Assembly: GCA_017472685.1 (NCBI GenBank)
Contig: JAFUOO010000011.1
Span: 186,001 to 250,000, forward strand
Origin: Clostridia bacterium
GTDB taxonomy: Bacteria > Bacillota > Clostridia > UMGS1883
Direction of reading: 5' to 3'
DNA: 64,000 bases
Shown: piece after piece, positions 43,789 through 52,354 of the stretch
Position numbering within the stretch: position 1 is the stretch's first letter
Layout: each line of letters starts with the position of its first letter
The notes under the pieces: generated by a model
Told to the model about the DNA's origin: nothing
What the model saw: only the letters and a program-made list of their open reading frames with translations
The model's database searches: none
Position numbers and translations under genes: made by a program

Positions 43789-44772
43789 TTATTCGATTAC
43801 AACGTAACCTTCGGGAACTTCGATACCGAGGTCAGCACAGATTTCAGCGTTGTACTTCTTAACAACATCCTGATCGTATTCGATAGCCATTGTTTCAACA
43901 TCTTCGCCTTCTGCAAGGATTCTGTAAGCCTGTTCGCCTGTAACACGGCCGAGCTTGTAGTAGTCGATAGAAAGTGTTGCAACACCGCAGCCTGCGCAGA
44001 TACCTTCTTCACCTGCAACAACGGGCTTCTTCAAGGGACGGCAGATACCGTCGATAACGCCTGTGGAGGAAGCAACTGTGTTGTCTGTGGGAACGTAGAT
44101 AACATCTGCATATGCACAAGCAGCTTCTGTTACTGCTGCAAGGTCGTTGGAGTCAGCGAAGGGGAATTCCTTGGATTCGATACCCTTTTCTGTGAGGTAC
44201 TTAGCAACTTCTGTTACCTGGAACTTGCTGTTTGCTTCAGCGGAGCAGTAAAGAAGAGCTACCTTCTTTGCTTCGGGGAAGAGTTCAACAAGAACTTCAA
44301 CCTGCTGGTCAAGGGGAGCAAGGTCGCTTGTACCGGAAATGTTGCCGGGAACTACGCCGTCAACAACTTCGCATTCAAGAGCAACACCATATTCTGTGAT
44401 GGATGTGCCGAGGATGGGAGTTGTCATTGTAGCTGCTGCTGCAGACTGAAGAGCGGGTGTAGCGTTTGCAAGGATAAGGTCAACTTCGTCAGATACGAAC
44501 TTGTTAACGATAGTTGCACATGCAACGCTGTCGCCGGAAGCGTTCTGCTCGTCAAATACAACCTTATCGCCGAGCTTTTCTGTAAGTACATCCTTGAAGC
44601 CCTGTGTAGCTGCGTCAAGAGCAACGTGCTGAACGAGCTGGCAGATACCAACGTTATAAACTGTGGGTGCTTCTGTTGCGTCTGTGGGTGTTTCAACCAC
44701 GGGGTCGTTGCCGCATGCAGCGAGAGCAAAGCACATAACTGCTGCAAGGACAAGTGCTAAAAACTTTTTCAT
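43789..44772 (-). CDS. ABC transporter substrate-binding lipoprotein, DUF534/TrpX-like (copy 1)
   Basis: The 327-residue protein has a lipoprotein signal with lipobox LAAC-G (Cys20). The mature part matches the DUF534/ABC_sub_bind family: YNVGICQLVQHVALDAATQGF, then TPALQSAAAATMTTPILGTSITEYG, SGTSDLAPLDQQVE, and GICAGCGVATLSIDYYKLG. It captures the substrate outside the membrane for the permease below. A near-consensus promoter (44808-44836) drives it separately from the upstream paralogue, and the downstream hairpin should give it high relative expression. It is closely related to copy 2 throughout. Confidence 0.93.
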   Translation of the reverse strand: MKKFLALVLAAVMCFALAACGNDPVVETPTDATEAPTVYNVGICQLVQHVALDAATQGFKDVLTEKLGDKVVFDEQNASGDSVACATIVNKFVSDEVDLILANATPALQSAAAATMTTPILGTSITEYGVALECEVVDGVVPGNISGTSDLAPLDQQVEVLVELFPEAKKVALLYCSAEANSKFQVTEVAKYLTEKGIESKEFPFADSNDLAAVTEAACAYADVIYVPTDNTVASSTGVIDGICRPLKKPVVAGEEGICAGCGVATLSIDYYKLGRVTGEQAYRILAEGEDVETMAIEYDQDVVKKYNAEICADLGIEVPEGYVVIE

Positions 44773-44807
44773 GATATAATCGTCTCCTTTAAAAAGATAT
44801 TAAACTT

Positions 44808-44836
44808 AGTATAAGACTTTCGCGGGGAAAAGTCAA
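44808..44836 (-). promoter_or_regulatory. Promoter of binding-protein copy 1
   Basis: On the minus strand TTGACT (44831-44836) and TATACT (44808-44813) are 17 bp apart, about 36 bases before the start codon. No T-box or riboswitch structure is evident in the short leader. Confidence 0.8.
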
Positions 44837-44925
44837 CCTTTGAATGAAAAAATCAACAAATTTTTGGTGAAAAAACAAAAATTTTTGGAAAAATTGAATA
44901 ATGGAAAAATTTTTAAATAAAAATA

Positions 44926-44956
44926 ATTGCACCGCCAAAAAAATTAGCGGTGCAAT
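44926..44956 (-). terminator. Terminator of binding-protein copy 2
   Basis: ATTGCACCGC (44926-44935) pairs with GCGGTGCAAT (44947-44956). On the minus strand it is followed by TATTTTTATTT. Confidence 0.85.
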
Positions 44957-44961
44957 AGAGC

Positions 44962-45909
44962 CTATTCAATAGGAATATAGTCTTCGGGAACAGTTATGCC
45001 CAACTCCTCGGCGATTTCTTTGTTATACATTTTTGTGCAGTTTTCGTCGTACTCGATGGGCATCTTGGAAATGTCAGCGCCGTTTGTAAGAATTTCGTAT
45101 GCCATAAGGCCTGTTTTTTTGCCTAATTCGTAATAGTCGATAGAAAGTGTTGCAACACCGCAGCCTGAGCAGATGCCCTTTTCACCTGCTATTACCGGCA
45201 CTTTTGCCACATGACAGATGTCATTTATAATGCCTGTGCATTCTGCGATGGTGTTATCTGTGGGAAGGTAGATAACATTGGAAAATTCGCACGCTGTCTG
45301 CACTGCTGCTGCAAGGTCGTTAGAGTCTGTAAATGCAAATTCAGCACAGCTGATGCCCTTTGACAACAGGTACTGCTGAACAGAGTTAATCTGGTAAAGA
45401 GAGTTAACCTCGCTGGAGCAATAAATGAGACCCACATTTTTTGCGTCGGGGAAAAGTTCAAGTATCATTTCAGCCTGGCTTTCAAGGGGAGCAAGGTCGC
45501 TTGTGCCCGATACGTTGATGCCTGTTGAAGCGCTTGCAAGGCTAACATTCAATGCCTGAGCATAGTCTGTTACAGCGGCGCCGAGCACGGGGATTGTTGC
45601 TGTGGCTGCAGCCGAAATCTGCAACGACTGTGTGTTGTCGCAAAGGATAAGGTCAACATTCTGTGTGACAAAGTTATTTGCAATAAGTGTTGCGCTGTTT
45701 GCATCGCCCGAGGCGTGCTGCTTCTGGAAGGAAACCTCGTTTCCCAGCTTTTCTGTTAAAGCATCCATAAAGCCCTGTACCGCAAGAGACTGAGCCTCGT
45801 GAGTGGAATACTCAAGAATGCCGATGGTATATGTAGCGGAGCTCTGATTACATGCAGATAATGCAATGACGAGGGCTGCCGCAAGGATAATTGAAATAAT
45901 TTTTTTCAT
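44962..45909 (-). CDS. ABC transporter substrate-binding lipoprotein, DUF534/TrpX-like (copy 2)
   Basis: The 315-residue protein has a signal MKKIISIILAAALVIALSAC with the lipobox cysteine at 20. The same family blocks as in copy 1 follow (YTIGILEYSTHEAQSLAVQGF, SGTSDLAPLESQAE, GICSGCGVATLSIDYYELG). ATG 45909 has AAGGAG seven bases upstream; a longer frame from 45945 lacks one. The ligand-side differences are concentrated near the N-terminal strand (EYSTHEAQS versus QLVQHVALD), so the two copies may bind different ligands while sharing one permease and ATPase. Its own terminator makes it a separate transcript. Confidence 0.92.
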   Translation of the reverse strand: MKKIISIILAAALVIALSACNQSSATYTIGILEYSTHEAQSLAVQGFMDALTEKLGNEVSFQKQHASGDANSATLIANNFVTQNVDLILCDNTQSLQISAAATATIPVLGAAVTDYAQALNVSLASASTGINVSGTSDLAPLESQAEMILELFPDAKNVGLIYCSSEVNSLYQINSVQQYLLSKGISCAEFAFTDSNDLAAAVQTACEFSNVIYLPTDNTIAECTGIINDICHVAKVPVIAGEKGICSGCGVATLSIDYYELGKKTGLMAYEILTNGADISKMPIEYDENCTKMYNKEIAEELGITVPEDYIPIE

Positions 45910-45927
45910 TTGTTTGCTCCTTAATAA

Positions 45928-46039
45928 ATGATATGTGCTAAGCACATGAAATGCTTACGCATGATATATCGCTACGCTCACGGCTCGTGGTAAATCTACC
46001 GTAATGCCCTTTGGGCATATCACGCCACCGGCATATCAT
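45928..46039. repeat. Intergenic inverted-repeat element with ATGATATG/CATATCAT ends
   Basis: The 112-base stretch begins ATGATATG (45928-45935) and ends CATATCAT (46032-46039). Inside are ATGCCC/GGGCAT and other short stems. The words GATATATCGC and GGGCATATC recur at 49240-49330 and 60133-60212, so it belongs to a dispersed repeat family. Confidence 0.6.
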
Positions 46040-46041
46040 TG

Positions 46042-46356
46042 TTAAATATTTTCTTCAATCCAGTTTTCAAGTGCTTCGGCACCAAGGGCGCCTACCTGCT
46101 TTGCAACCTCTTCGCCACCCTTTACAATGATAAGTGTAGGAATGGACATAACAGAATAGTCCTTGGCAATGTCGGGAGCCTCGTCAACATCTAATTTAAC
46201 GAACTTTACCTTGTCCTCAAAGTCCTCTGCTACGGATTCAAGCACGGGGGAAAGCATGCGGCAGGGACCGCACCATGTGGCGAAAAAGTCAACCACTACG
46301 GGGACGGGGGAGTTCAATACCTCTTCTGTATAGTTTTCGGAATTAACATGTAACAT
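46042..46356 (-). CDS. trxA: Thioredoxin
   Basis: The 104-residue protein has the canonical active site WCGPC within VVVDFFATWCGPCRMLSPVLE, the cis-proline loop SIPTLIIVKGG, and normal thioredoxin length. It reduces protein disulfides using thioredoxin reductase, which is not encoded in this window. The gene lies 15 bases downstream of trmL on the same strand, in a unit transcribed from ppx or a promoter upstream of it. Confidence 0.96.
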   Translation of the reverse strand: MLHVNSENYTEEVLNSPVPVVVDFFATWCGPCRMLSPVLESVAEDFEDKVKFVKLDVDEAPDIAKDYSVMSIPTLIIVKGGEEVAKQVGALGAEALENWIEENI

Positions 46357-46370
46357 AATTTTCTTCCTTT

Positions 46371-46865
46371 CTAATTGATAAGTGTTAAATAGTCGGATTT
46401 TTCCATCAGGTTAAAATAGCCTGTCTGGCGGAGAGCCTCGTACACAACTATGGCAACCGAATTTGAAAGGTTGAGGCTTCGTGCGTCGGCAACCATGGGG
46501 ATGCGTATGCATCTGTCCAGATTTGCCGACAATAAAGCTTCGGGAAGTCCCTTTGTTTCCTTGCCGAAAAAGAGAAAATCGCCGTCAGAAAATTTTGCCT
46601 CGGCATAGGTGTGAGGAGCCTTTGTTGTGCAATAGTAAAAATTGCCGCCCTGGTTTTTTTGGAAAAAATCCTCAAGGCTTTCGTAATAGGTAATAGAGAG
46701 CATATGCCAATAGTCAAGCCCTGCACGCTTGAGCTTTTTGTCATCAATCTCAAAGCCCATGGGCTTTATAATGTGTAGCTTGGCGCCTGTTGCCGCGCAG
46801 GTGCGGGCAATGTTGCCTGTGTTCTGGGGGATTTCGGGCTCATGAAGTACAATGTTTATGCTCAT
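46371..46865 (-). CDS. trmL: tRNA (cytidine/uridine-34-2'-O)-methyltransferase, TrmL-like
   Basis: The 164-residue SPOUT-class protein starts INIVLHEPEIPQNTGNIART, has the central FFGKETKGLPE, and ends with the knot motif IPMVADARSLNLSNSVAIVVYEALRQ. TrmL methylates the ribose of the wobble nucleotide of certain leucine tRNAs. I chose ATG at 46865, which overlaps the ppx stop (ATGA). A GTG four codons earlier is possible. The close link to ppx upstream and trxA downstream suggests one operon. Confidence 0.93.
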   Translation of the reverse strand: MSINIVLHEPEIPQNTGNIARTCAATGAKLHIIKPMGFEIDDKKLKRAGLDYWHMLSITYYESLEDFFQKNQGGNFYYCTTKAPHTYAEAKFSDGDFLFFGKETKGLPEALLSANLDRCIRIPMVADARSLNLSNSVAIVVYEALRQTGYFNLMEKSDYLTLIN

Positions 46866-47785
46866 CTCTTGTCCCACTCATTCTTAAGTATTTCATCTCT
46901 TACTCTGAAAAATACCCCTTCTTTTACACCATGGGAGCATACTGTGCATTTTTTGCTTCCGAGCATGTCCATCAAGGCTTTCATGGGCATGAGCCCACTG
47001 AGGATAATGTCGGCACGGCTTTTTTCCATGCCGGGGATGTTCTGGCGTAAGCTTAAGGGAGTAGAGTATACCTTCTGGTAGATTGTTGAAACCTTGTTGC
47101 AGGGAACGGACAAGCCGTGCACCTCATCAACGCTCTTAAGCTCCTTAAGTGAAAGTGTGCCGAGGGTTTTTGCACTGCCGCCAACGCCGTAAAGGTCCAA
47201 GCCTGCGGCTTCGTCAATCCAGTCAACTGAGCCGAGCATCATGACAACATAACGGTATAGCTCAGCCTGGCTTCTGCCACGGAACTTTTCCGTGAGAGTA
47301 ACTGCGCCTAAGGGCACACTTGCTGTATGCACCATGTGACCGTTTTTGATAAGAATGAGCTCTGTGGAGCCGCCGCCTGTGTCAAACACAAGACCGTTTT
47401 TAATGGGCAGAGACTGGGTTACTGCAAGATAGCTGTAGTACGCCTCGTCCTCGCCTGAAATAACGTCAAAGCGGATGCCTGTTTCCTGATAAACTCTGTC
47501 AATAAACAAGTCGCGGTTAACCGCATTTCTTACTGCTGCAGTTGCAATTGCAACAATTGTCTGGCAGCTGTCGAGCTTTGCTAAAACACAGAACTCCTTC
47601 AATGCATCGATAACACGGAGCATGGCTTCTTCCTTGAGCACCTTGTCAATGCCCATGCCCTCGGAAAGGCGCACAGTTGAGCGCTTTTTCATAACAACGC
47701 TCCAATCTCCGTTATCGTGGAGGAGATTTATGGTCATCCTGACGGAATTTGAGCCTAAATCTATTACTGCGATACGTTTTTCCAT
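46862..47785 (-). CDS. ppx: Ppx/GppA-family exopolyphosphatase
   Basis: The 307-residue protein has the sugar-kinase-fold phosphate loops AVIDLGSNSVRM near the N-terminus and LVFDTGGGSTELILI in the middle, with catalytic ISGEDEAYY. It is the short form of about 300 residues, without the C-terminal HD-like extension of E. coli Ppx/GppA. It degrades inorganic polyphosphate or pppGpp; which substrate it prefers cannot be told from sequence. First gene of a minus-strand unit with trmL and trxA, it starts 109 bases from the divergent gpr gene. Confidence 0.92.
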   Translation of the reverse strand: MEKRIAVIDLGSNSVRMTINLLHDNGDWSVVMKKRSTVRLSEGMGIDKVLKEEAMLRVIDALKEFCVLAKLDSCQTIVAIATAAVRNAVNRDLFIDRVYQETGIRFDVISGEDEAYYSYLAVTQSLPIKNGLVFDTGGGSTELILIKNGHMVHTASVPLGAVTLTEKFRGRSQAELYRYVVMMLGSVDWIDEAAGLDLYGVGGSAKTLGTLSLKELKSVDEVHGLSVPCNKVSTIYQKVYSTPLSLRQNIPGMEKSRADIILSGLMPMKALMDMLGSKKCTVCSHGVKEGVFFRVRDEILKNEWDKR

Positions 47786-47893
47786 ATATAATCCTCCTTG
47801 GTGAAAATAATACTATATTAATTATATTTTACATGAGAATTATTGCTAAGTCAATCAAAAATAGTCAATAATAATCCCGAAAGGGTGATAAAT

Positions 47894-48805
47894 ATGGATA
47901 TACGTACAGACCTTGCCGTTGAGGCGGCAAGCATGAAGGGCGAAAAGGTAGGGGGTATCGAAAGCTTTTCTGAGGAGGACAATGGCATAAAAATTGAACG
48001 GATAAGGATAACTGACGATTCTGCCGCCCGTGCTGTGGGAAAGCCTATGGGAAATTATATTACAATTACCGCAAAGGATTTGTCGGAAAACAGCCGCGAG
48101 GAGTATGAAAAGGCGTGCTTGTGTGTTGCAAAGGAGCTTAAGAGCATACTTAATATAGAAGAAAGTGCTTCCGTTTTGGTAATCGGGCTGGGAAACGAGC
48201 AGATAACAGCCGACTCCATAGGACCCGAAAGCGTGAAACGGCTCCTTGTGACGCGTCACATAAAAGAGCTTATGCCCGACGAAATTGACGAGAGCGTGCG
48301 GAGCGTGAGCGCCCTTGCACCCTCGGTAATGGCGTTTACAGGCATTGAAACAAGCTGCATTGTGAAGGGTGTTATAGAAAAAACAAAGCCAGATTTAGTT
48401 ATTGCAATCGATGCTTTAGCATCAAGGAGCATGTCGCGCCTTGGCAAAACCATACAGATTGCTGACACAGGCATAAACCCCGGCAGCGGAGTGGGAAACA
48501 ACCGCAAAGAGCTCAGCGAAAAGACTTTGGGCGTGAGGGTTATAGCGCTGGGGGTGCCCATGGTTGTTGACGCTGTGACAGTGGCGCTGGATGCTTTAGA
48601 CGCAACAGGTTCCTCCGAGGATGAAAAACGGGTGTTTTTTGAAGCCTACAGAAGAATGGAGCCCCTGGGTGCAGACATGGTTGTAACGCCGAAGGATGTG
48701 GATTCACTGGCAAAGCGAAGCTCCATGATAATTGCAAATGGCATAAACCTTGCATTGCAGAGCGCGCTGGGAGAAGAGGATATAGACCGCTACAGCATGG
48801 TATGA
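47894..48805 (+). CDS. gpr: Spore germination protease GPR
   Basis: The 303-residue protein matches GPR: the N-terminal RTDLAVEA near the pro-peptide processing region, VIGLGNEQITADSIGPESVKRLLVTRH, the TGIETSCIVKG segment, and VIAIDALASRSMSRLGKTIQIADTGINPGSGVGN. GPR degrades small acid-soluble spore proteins at germination. Its presence is the best evidence that the organism forms endospores. ATG 47894 has AAAGGGTG upstream. The gene is probably expressed in the forespore, but I could not define its sporulation promoter with confidence. Confidence 0.96.
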   Translation: MDIRTDLAVEAASMKGEKVGGIESFSEEDNGIKIERIRITDDSAARAVGKPMGNYITITAKDLSENSREEYEKACLCVAKELKSILNIEESASVLVIGLGNEQITADSIGPESVKRLLVTRHIKELMPDEIDESVRSVSALAPSVMAFTGIETSCIVKGVIEKTKPDLVIAIDALASRSMSRLGKTIQIADTGINPGSGVGNNRKELSEKTLGVRVIALGVPMVVDAVTVALDALDATGSSEDEKRVFFEAYRRMEPLGADMVVTPKDVDSLAKRSSMIIANGINLALQSALGEEDIDRYSMV

Positions 48806-48845
48806 ATGTGCTCAGCTAAAATTTTGAAAAAAATAAAAAAAGTGC

Positions 48846-48874
48846 TTGACATTTTGGACTGACCCAGTTATAAT
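48846..48874 (+). promoter_or_regulatory. Promoter of tRNA-Ser
   Basis: A perfect TTGACA (48846-48851) and TATAAT (48869-48874) are 17 bp apart, 13 bases before the tRNA 5' end, as expected for a stable-RNA gene. Confidence 0.92.
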
Positions 48875-48887
48875 AACGGAGTGACCT

Positions 48888-48978
48888 GGAGAGATGGCTG
48901 AGTTGGTCTAAGGCGCACGACTGGAAATCGTGTAACGGTTAACCCCGTTCAAGAGTTCGAATCTCTTTCTCTCCGCCA
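48888..48978 (+). tRNA. tRNA-Ser (anticodon GGA)
   Basis: A complete class II tRNA with a long variable arm. The acceptor GGAGAGA pairs with TCTCTCC, the anticodon loop reads CTGGAAATC (anticodon GGA), the T loop is TTCGAAT, and CCA is encoded at 48976-48978. A copy of its last 36 bases plus the downstream terminator recurs at 49160-49227. Confidence 0.97.
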
Positions 48979-49010
48979 TGAAAAGCATCGACATTTGTTG
49001 GTGCTTTTTT
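48943..49010 (+). repeat. Direct repeat copy 1: tRNA-Ser 3' end plus terminator
   Basis: These 68 bases run from the variable/T-arm junction of tRNA-Ser through a GCATCGACA...TGTTGGTGC hairpin and T run. They are repeated without a mismatch at 49160-49227. Confidence 0.9.
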
Positions 49011-49159
49011 TGTTTTGTACGGGGTTAACCGTTTTATGTTTTTTATAGGAACCCCGTTTGCGGTGCCCTCGTTGATGTTGCTTCTCGCGCATCAACTTCG
49101 ACCGCGGCACAACCCTACGCCCTCTCTCAATCGTCCACAGGACGCGCTCGGGCTCGGTT
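49011..49159. other. 149-base spacer between the two tRNA 3'-end copies
   Basis: The spacer has no supported gene. It contains an inverted copy of the tRNA variable-arm word (ACGGGGTTAACCG at 49019-49031) and a GTTGATG/CATCAAC stem. Its composition is more G+C-rich than the flanks. It may be a remnant of an excised element. Confidence 0.5.
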
Positions 49160-49227
49160 CCCCGTTCAAGAGTTCGAATCTCTTTCTCTCCGCCATGAAA
49201 AGCATCGACATTTGTTGGTGCTTTTTT
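49160..49227 (+). repeat. Direct repeat copy 2: duplicated tRNA-Ser 3' end
   Basis: Perfect 68-base copy of 48943-49010 without the 5' half of the tRNA. The layout matches an attachment-site scar or a short tandem duplication at a tRNA gene. Confidence 0.85.
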
Positions 49228-49239
49228 ACTTATTCACTA

Positions 49240-49330
49240 TTCACATTCGGCGGAGCCGAATATATCTCAAATCCGAAGGATTTATATCGCATTTACGAAG
49301 TAAATATATCGCAGCGAAGCTATATCGCAA
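49240..49330. repeat. Intergenic GATATAT/TATATCGC repeat element
   Basis: Several TATATCGC and TATATCTC words alternate with short stems such as AAATCCGAAGGATTT and TTTACGAAGTAAA. It is related to elements at 45928-46039 and 60133-60212 and stands directly before the OFA transporter terminator. Confidence 0.5.
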
Positions 49331-49332
49331 TA

Positions 49333-49362
49333 AAAAAAGTCACGCAGCGCGTGACTTTTTTT
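49333..49362 (-). terminator. Terminator of the OFA-family transporter gene
   Basis: GTCACGC and GCGTGAC pair around AGC, with A7 and T7 runs outside, seven bases past the stop. Confidence 0.92.
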
Positions 49363-49368
49363 ATTATC

Positions 49369-50697
49369 TTAGTGCTCGGGAACTTCGCCTGTATTTTCGC
49401 TCTTCTGTACAAAGAACATACTGAGAATAAGCGATACTATGTAAAGTACAAGTGTTACATACAATACTGTCTGATAGCCTGTGGGGTTAACCATATTGCC
49501 GTGGAGCTCAACCTCTGTACCAAACTTTGACACAATCCATGCAGCGAGCTGATTACCTGTTAAACCTGCAAAGCCCCATGCGGAAAGTGTAATACCATGG
49601 ATTGCACTGATATTACTCATGCCGTAGTGGTCGCTGAGGAGTGTGGGAATGTTAGAAAAGCCGCCGCCGTAGCCTGCGTTAACCATCATAATAAGAGCGA
49701 TAACGAGAACTACACTGCCTGTAACGATGCCCTGTGTAAGAACAACTGCTGCTGTGAGAAGGATTGAAATAACAAAGATAAGCTTGAACACGCTGTTACG
49801 GTCCTTGCACTTATCTGCTGCTGCGGAGAAACCAAGTCTGCCGCCTGCGTTGAAAATTGCGGAGCATGTGGAAAGGATGCCAACCATGCCTGCGAGACCG
49901 AGAGCCTTGAAAATGTACTTTTCCTGGCTGATAAGGGCGAGACCGCAGGTGATGTTAAGGTAGAACATAAGCCAGATGCCGATGTAGTTTGTCATGGGCT
50001 TAAGCTTAAGCACGGAAAGAATGCTCTTCTTGTCTTCCTTGCTCGTGGGCTCGTGCCAGTCGGAGGGCTTCTTCAAAAGAAGGTGACCAACAAACATCAT
50101 TACAAAGTAAACTGCTGCTAAAATCCAAAACATTTTGTAGATAGCGCCGTCGCCGAGACCTGAAAGCAAACCTTCCATGATGGGGCTTGCGATAGCCTTT
50201 GCTGCGCCGAAGCCTGCAACTGCAAGACCTGTTGCTAAGCCCTTCTGGTCCTTAAACCAGAGCATAAGTGTTTTAACGGGGGAAAGGTAGCCTGTACCAA
50301 GACCTATACCCATAATCAAGCCGTAGCAAACATAAATGCCGATAAGTGCAAGAATGCTGCCTGCACCTGTCTGTGCATACTGGTTGCCGCCGTACCAGAT
50401 AAAGAAACCTGTGCCTGCCATACCGCCTGCAAAGCAGATTGTTGCGATAAGAGAGGACTTATGAATATCCTTTTCAACAAAATTGCCTAAGAATGCTGCA
50501 CTCATGCCTAAAAAGAAAATTGCAAAGCTGAATGCCCATTCGGTTGCACCCTTGGAAAAACCAATGTGTTTACCGATCTGCTCACTGAAAAGAGACCAGC
50601 AATAAACTGTACCAATACTACAATGGAGTAAAAGTGCGGGGAGAGCCGCTCTCATCCACTTGTTTTCACGCCAACCGCCTGTTTTTGCGTTAGCCAT
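49369..50697 (-). CDS. OFA-family major facilitator (oxalate/formate-type antiporter)
   Basis: The 442-residue protein has twelve predicted membrane segments and OFA-type sequence: ALPALLLHCSIGTVYCWSLF in helix 1, GIGLGTGYLSPVKTLMLWFKDQKGLATGLAVAGFG around helices 4-5, and a large central loop KKPSDWHEP. The family includes OxlT and monocarboxylate exchangers. The substrate may be oxalate/formate or another small carboxylate and cannot be fixed here. It is monocistronic with a clear promoter and terminator. Confidence 0.9.
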   Translation of the reverse strand: MANAKTGGWRENKWMRAALPALLLHCSIGTVYCWSLFSEQIGKHIGFSKGATEWAFSFAIFFLGMSAAFLGNFVEKDIHKSSLIATICFAGGMAGTGFFIWYGGNQYAQTGAGSILALIGIYVCYGLIMGIGLGTGYLSPVKTLMLWFKDQKGLATGLAVAGFGAAKAIASPIMEGLLSGLGDGAIYKMFWILAAVYFVMMFVGHLLLKKPSDWHEPTSKEDKKSILSVLKLKPMTNYIGIWLMFYLNITCGLALISQEKYIFKALGLAGMVGILSTCSAIFNAGGRLGFSAAADKCKDRNSVFKLIFVISILLTAAVVLTQGIVTGSVVLVIALIMMVNAGYGGGFSNIPTLLSDHYGMSNISAIHGITLSAWGFAGLTGNQLAAWIVSKFGTEVELHGNMVNPTGYQTVLYVTLVLYIVSLILSMFFVQKSENTGEVPEH

Positions 50698-50747
50698 GTG
50701 ATACGCCTTCTTTCAAAAAATGTAGGGGGCTTTTTAAAACCCAAAAT

Positions 50748-50776
50748 ATTTTATCATAAAAAAGTGTCGATTTCAA
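50748..50776 (-). promoter_or_regulatory. Promoter of the OFA-family gene
   Basis: On the minus strand TTGAAA (50771-50776) and TAAAAT (50748-50753) are 17 bp apart, about 50 bases before the start codon. Confidence 0.7.
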
Positions 50777-50838
50777 GAAAATAGTAAATAAAATTTGGTT
50801 AAATATAAAGAAATATTTGTTGACATTTTCTAAAAGGG

Positions 50839-50862
50839 AAAGGCAACCTTTCGGTTGCCTTT
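50839..50862 (-). terminator. Terminator of the MATE gene
   Basis: AAAGGCAACC pairs with GGTTGCCTTT around TTTC immediately beyond the MATE stop codon. Confidence 0.85.
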
Positions 50863-50864
50863 TT

Positions 50865-52223
50865 TTATTTGTATAAGGGATTTATAATTGTTTTAAAAAT
50901 GTGGCGCAGGAACACCATGCTCATGAAAAGCGATGCAATTTCCGCAATGGGGAAGGAATACCATACAAGGTTTATGTTACCTGAAAGTGACAGAAGATAT
51001 GCCGCAGGTAATAAGACCACCAACTGACGCACAATTGATGTGCACATGCTCAAAAAACCGTTGCCAACTGCCTGGAGTACACTGCCTGTTATAATGCAGA
51101 AGCCTGCAAAAATGAAGCTGAGGCTTATTGCGCGGAAGGCGGGCACACCTAAAACCAAATTTGTGTTGAAGAAGCCAAGAAGAATGTGGGGAATAAGTGT
51201 GAATGCCAGAAGACCAATAAGCATTATGCTCATTGCATAAACAATAGCAAGGGTAATTGTCTTTTTCATTCTGTCGGGCTTTTTTGCACCATAGTTATAG
51301 GCAATAATGGGCACCATGCCGTTGTTGAGACCGAATATGGGCATGAAGATAAAGCTCTGAAGCTTGTAATATGCGCCGAAAACGGACTGGGCATCGTTCA
51401 CAATGGAGGGGAAAGAGGTAAGAATTTTGTTGATGCCGAAGGTCATGACGCTTGTTATGGACGCCATAACCGTGGAGGGGAGCCCTACTGCGTAAATACG
51501 CTTTATAACTGCCATGTCGGGCTTGAAGCTGCGGAAGGTAACATGAATTTCCTTGTTATATCTGCGATTGAAGTAAATGCCCATGAATGCAGCAAAAATC
51601 TGACCTAAGACCGTTGCAAGCGCCGCACCCATGGCACCCATTTCGGGAATGGGACCAAAGCCGAAGATGAGGATGGGGTCCATAATGAGGTTTATGATTG
51701 CGCCCGAAAGCTGTGTTGCCATTGACAAAACGGATTTACCCGTTGCCAGAAGCAGCCTTTCGGTTGTTATCTGCGTGAAAACGCCGATGGAGCCGATAAG
51801 GCAAACGGAGGCGTAGTCGATACCGTAAGCTATTACATCAAGGTCGCTTGACTGTGCCGAGAAGAAGGCTTTTACGCCGAAAATGCCTATTAAAAGGAAT
51901 ATGACATAGTGCACCAAGGATATGAAAATGCCGTTGTTGGCGGCTTTGTTTGCTCTTTCAAAGTTCTTTTCGCCAAGACTTTTTGACAAAAGTGCGTTGA
52001 TGCCTACGCCTGTGCCCGTTGCAAAAGCAATCATTAAATTCTGCAGGGGAAATGCCAAGGACACTGCCGTGAAGGCATCCGCATTGTACATGGATACGAA
52101 AACGCTGTCCACAATGTTGTAAAGCGCCTGTACCAGCATTGATGCCACCATAGGCAGGCTCAGTGACAATAAAAGCTTATTTATGGGCATGGTGCCCATT
52201 TTATTTTCACGTGTGTTTTCCAT
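50865..52223 (-). CDS. MATE-family multidrug/sodium antiporter
   Basis: The 452-residue protein has twelve hydrophobic helices in two related halves. MATE features include LLLSLSLPMVASMLVQALYNIVDSVFVS in helix 1-2, GTGVGINALLSKSLGE and MVPIIAYNYGAKKPDRMKKT. MATE proteins export cationic drugs or metabolites in exchange for Na+ or H+. The gene is alone between the SRP region and the OFA gene. Its substrate is unknown, and Clostridia carry many paralogues. Confidence 0.94.
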   Translation of the reverse strand: MENTRENKMGTMPINKLLLSLSLPMVASMLVQALYNIVDSVFVSMYNADAFTAVSLAFPLQNLMIAFATGTGVGINALLSKSLGEKNFERANKAANNGIFISLVHYVIFLLIGIFGVKAFFSAQSSDLDVIAYGIDYASVCLIGSIGVFTQITTERLLLATGKSVLSMATQLSGAIINLIMDPILIFGFGPIPEMGAMGAALATVLGQIFAAFMGIYFNRRYNKEIHVTFRSFKPDMAVIKRIYAVGLPSTVMASITSVMTFGINKILTSFPSIVNDAQSVFGAYYKLQSFIFMPIFGLNNGMVPIIAYNYGAKKPDRMKKTITLAIVYAMSIMLIGLLAFTLIPHILLGFFNTNLVLGVPAFRAISLSFIFAGFCIITGSVLQAVGNGFLSMCTSIVRQLVVLLPAAYLLSLSGNINLVWYSFPIAEIASLFMSMVFLRHIFKTIINPLYK

Positions 52224-52354
52224 TTTATCACCTCGTTTTAAATTAGCCAGACGTTATTATACCAGGAATAAAAACATTTGTCAAACAAAGGCGCATGTAC
52301 GGTTTTTGGGACAGGACTGAGGGTAAAATAAAGACAAAGAAAGGGGTAGATATT

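Noticed and set aside
44773-44961. T-box or riboswitch upstream of the DUF534 transport genes
   Set aside because: The leader between promoter and start is about 30 bases, too short for a T-box or riboswitch, and no conserved motif is present.
49015-49530. 171-codon plus-strand ORF across the tRNA 3'-end repeat
   Set aside because: It is made of the tRNA duplicate, the repeat element, a terminator and the antisense of the OFA-family gene. It has no ribosome site and no protein-like pattern.
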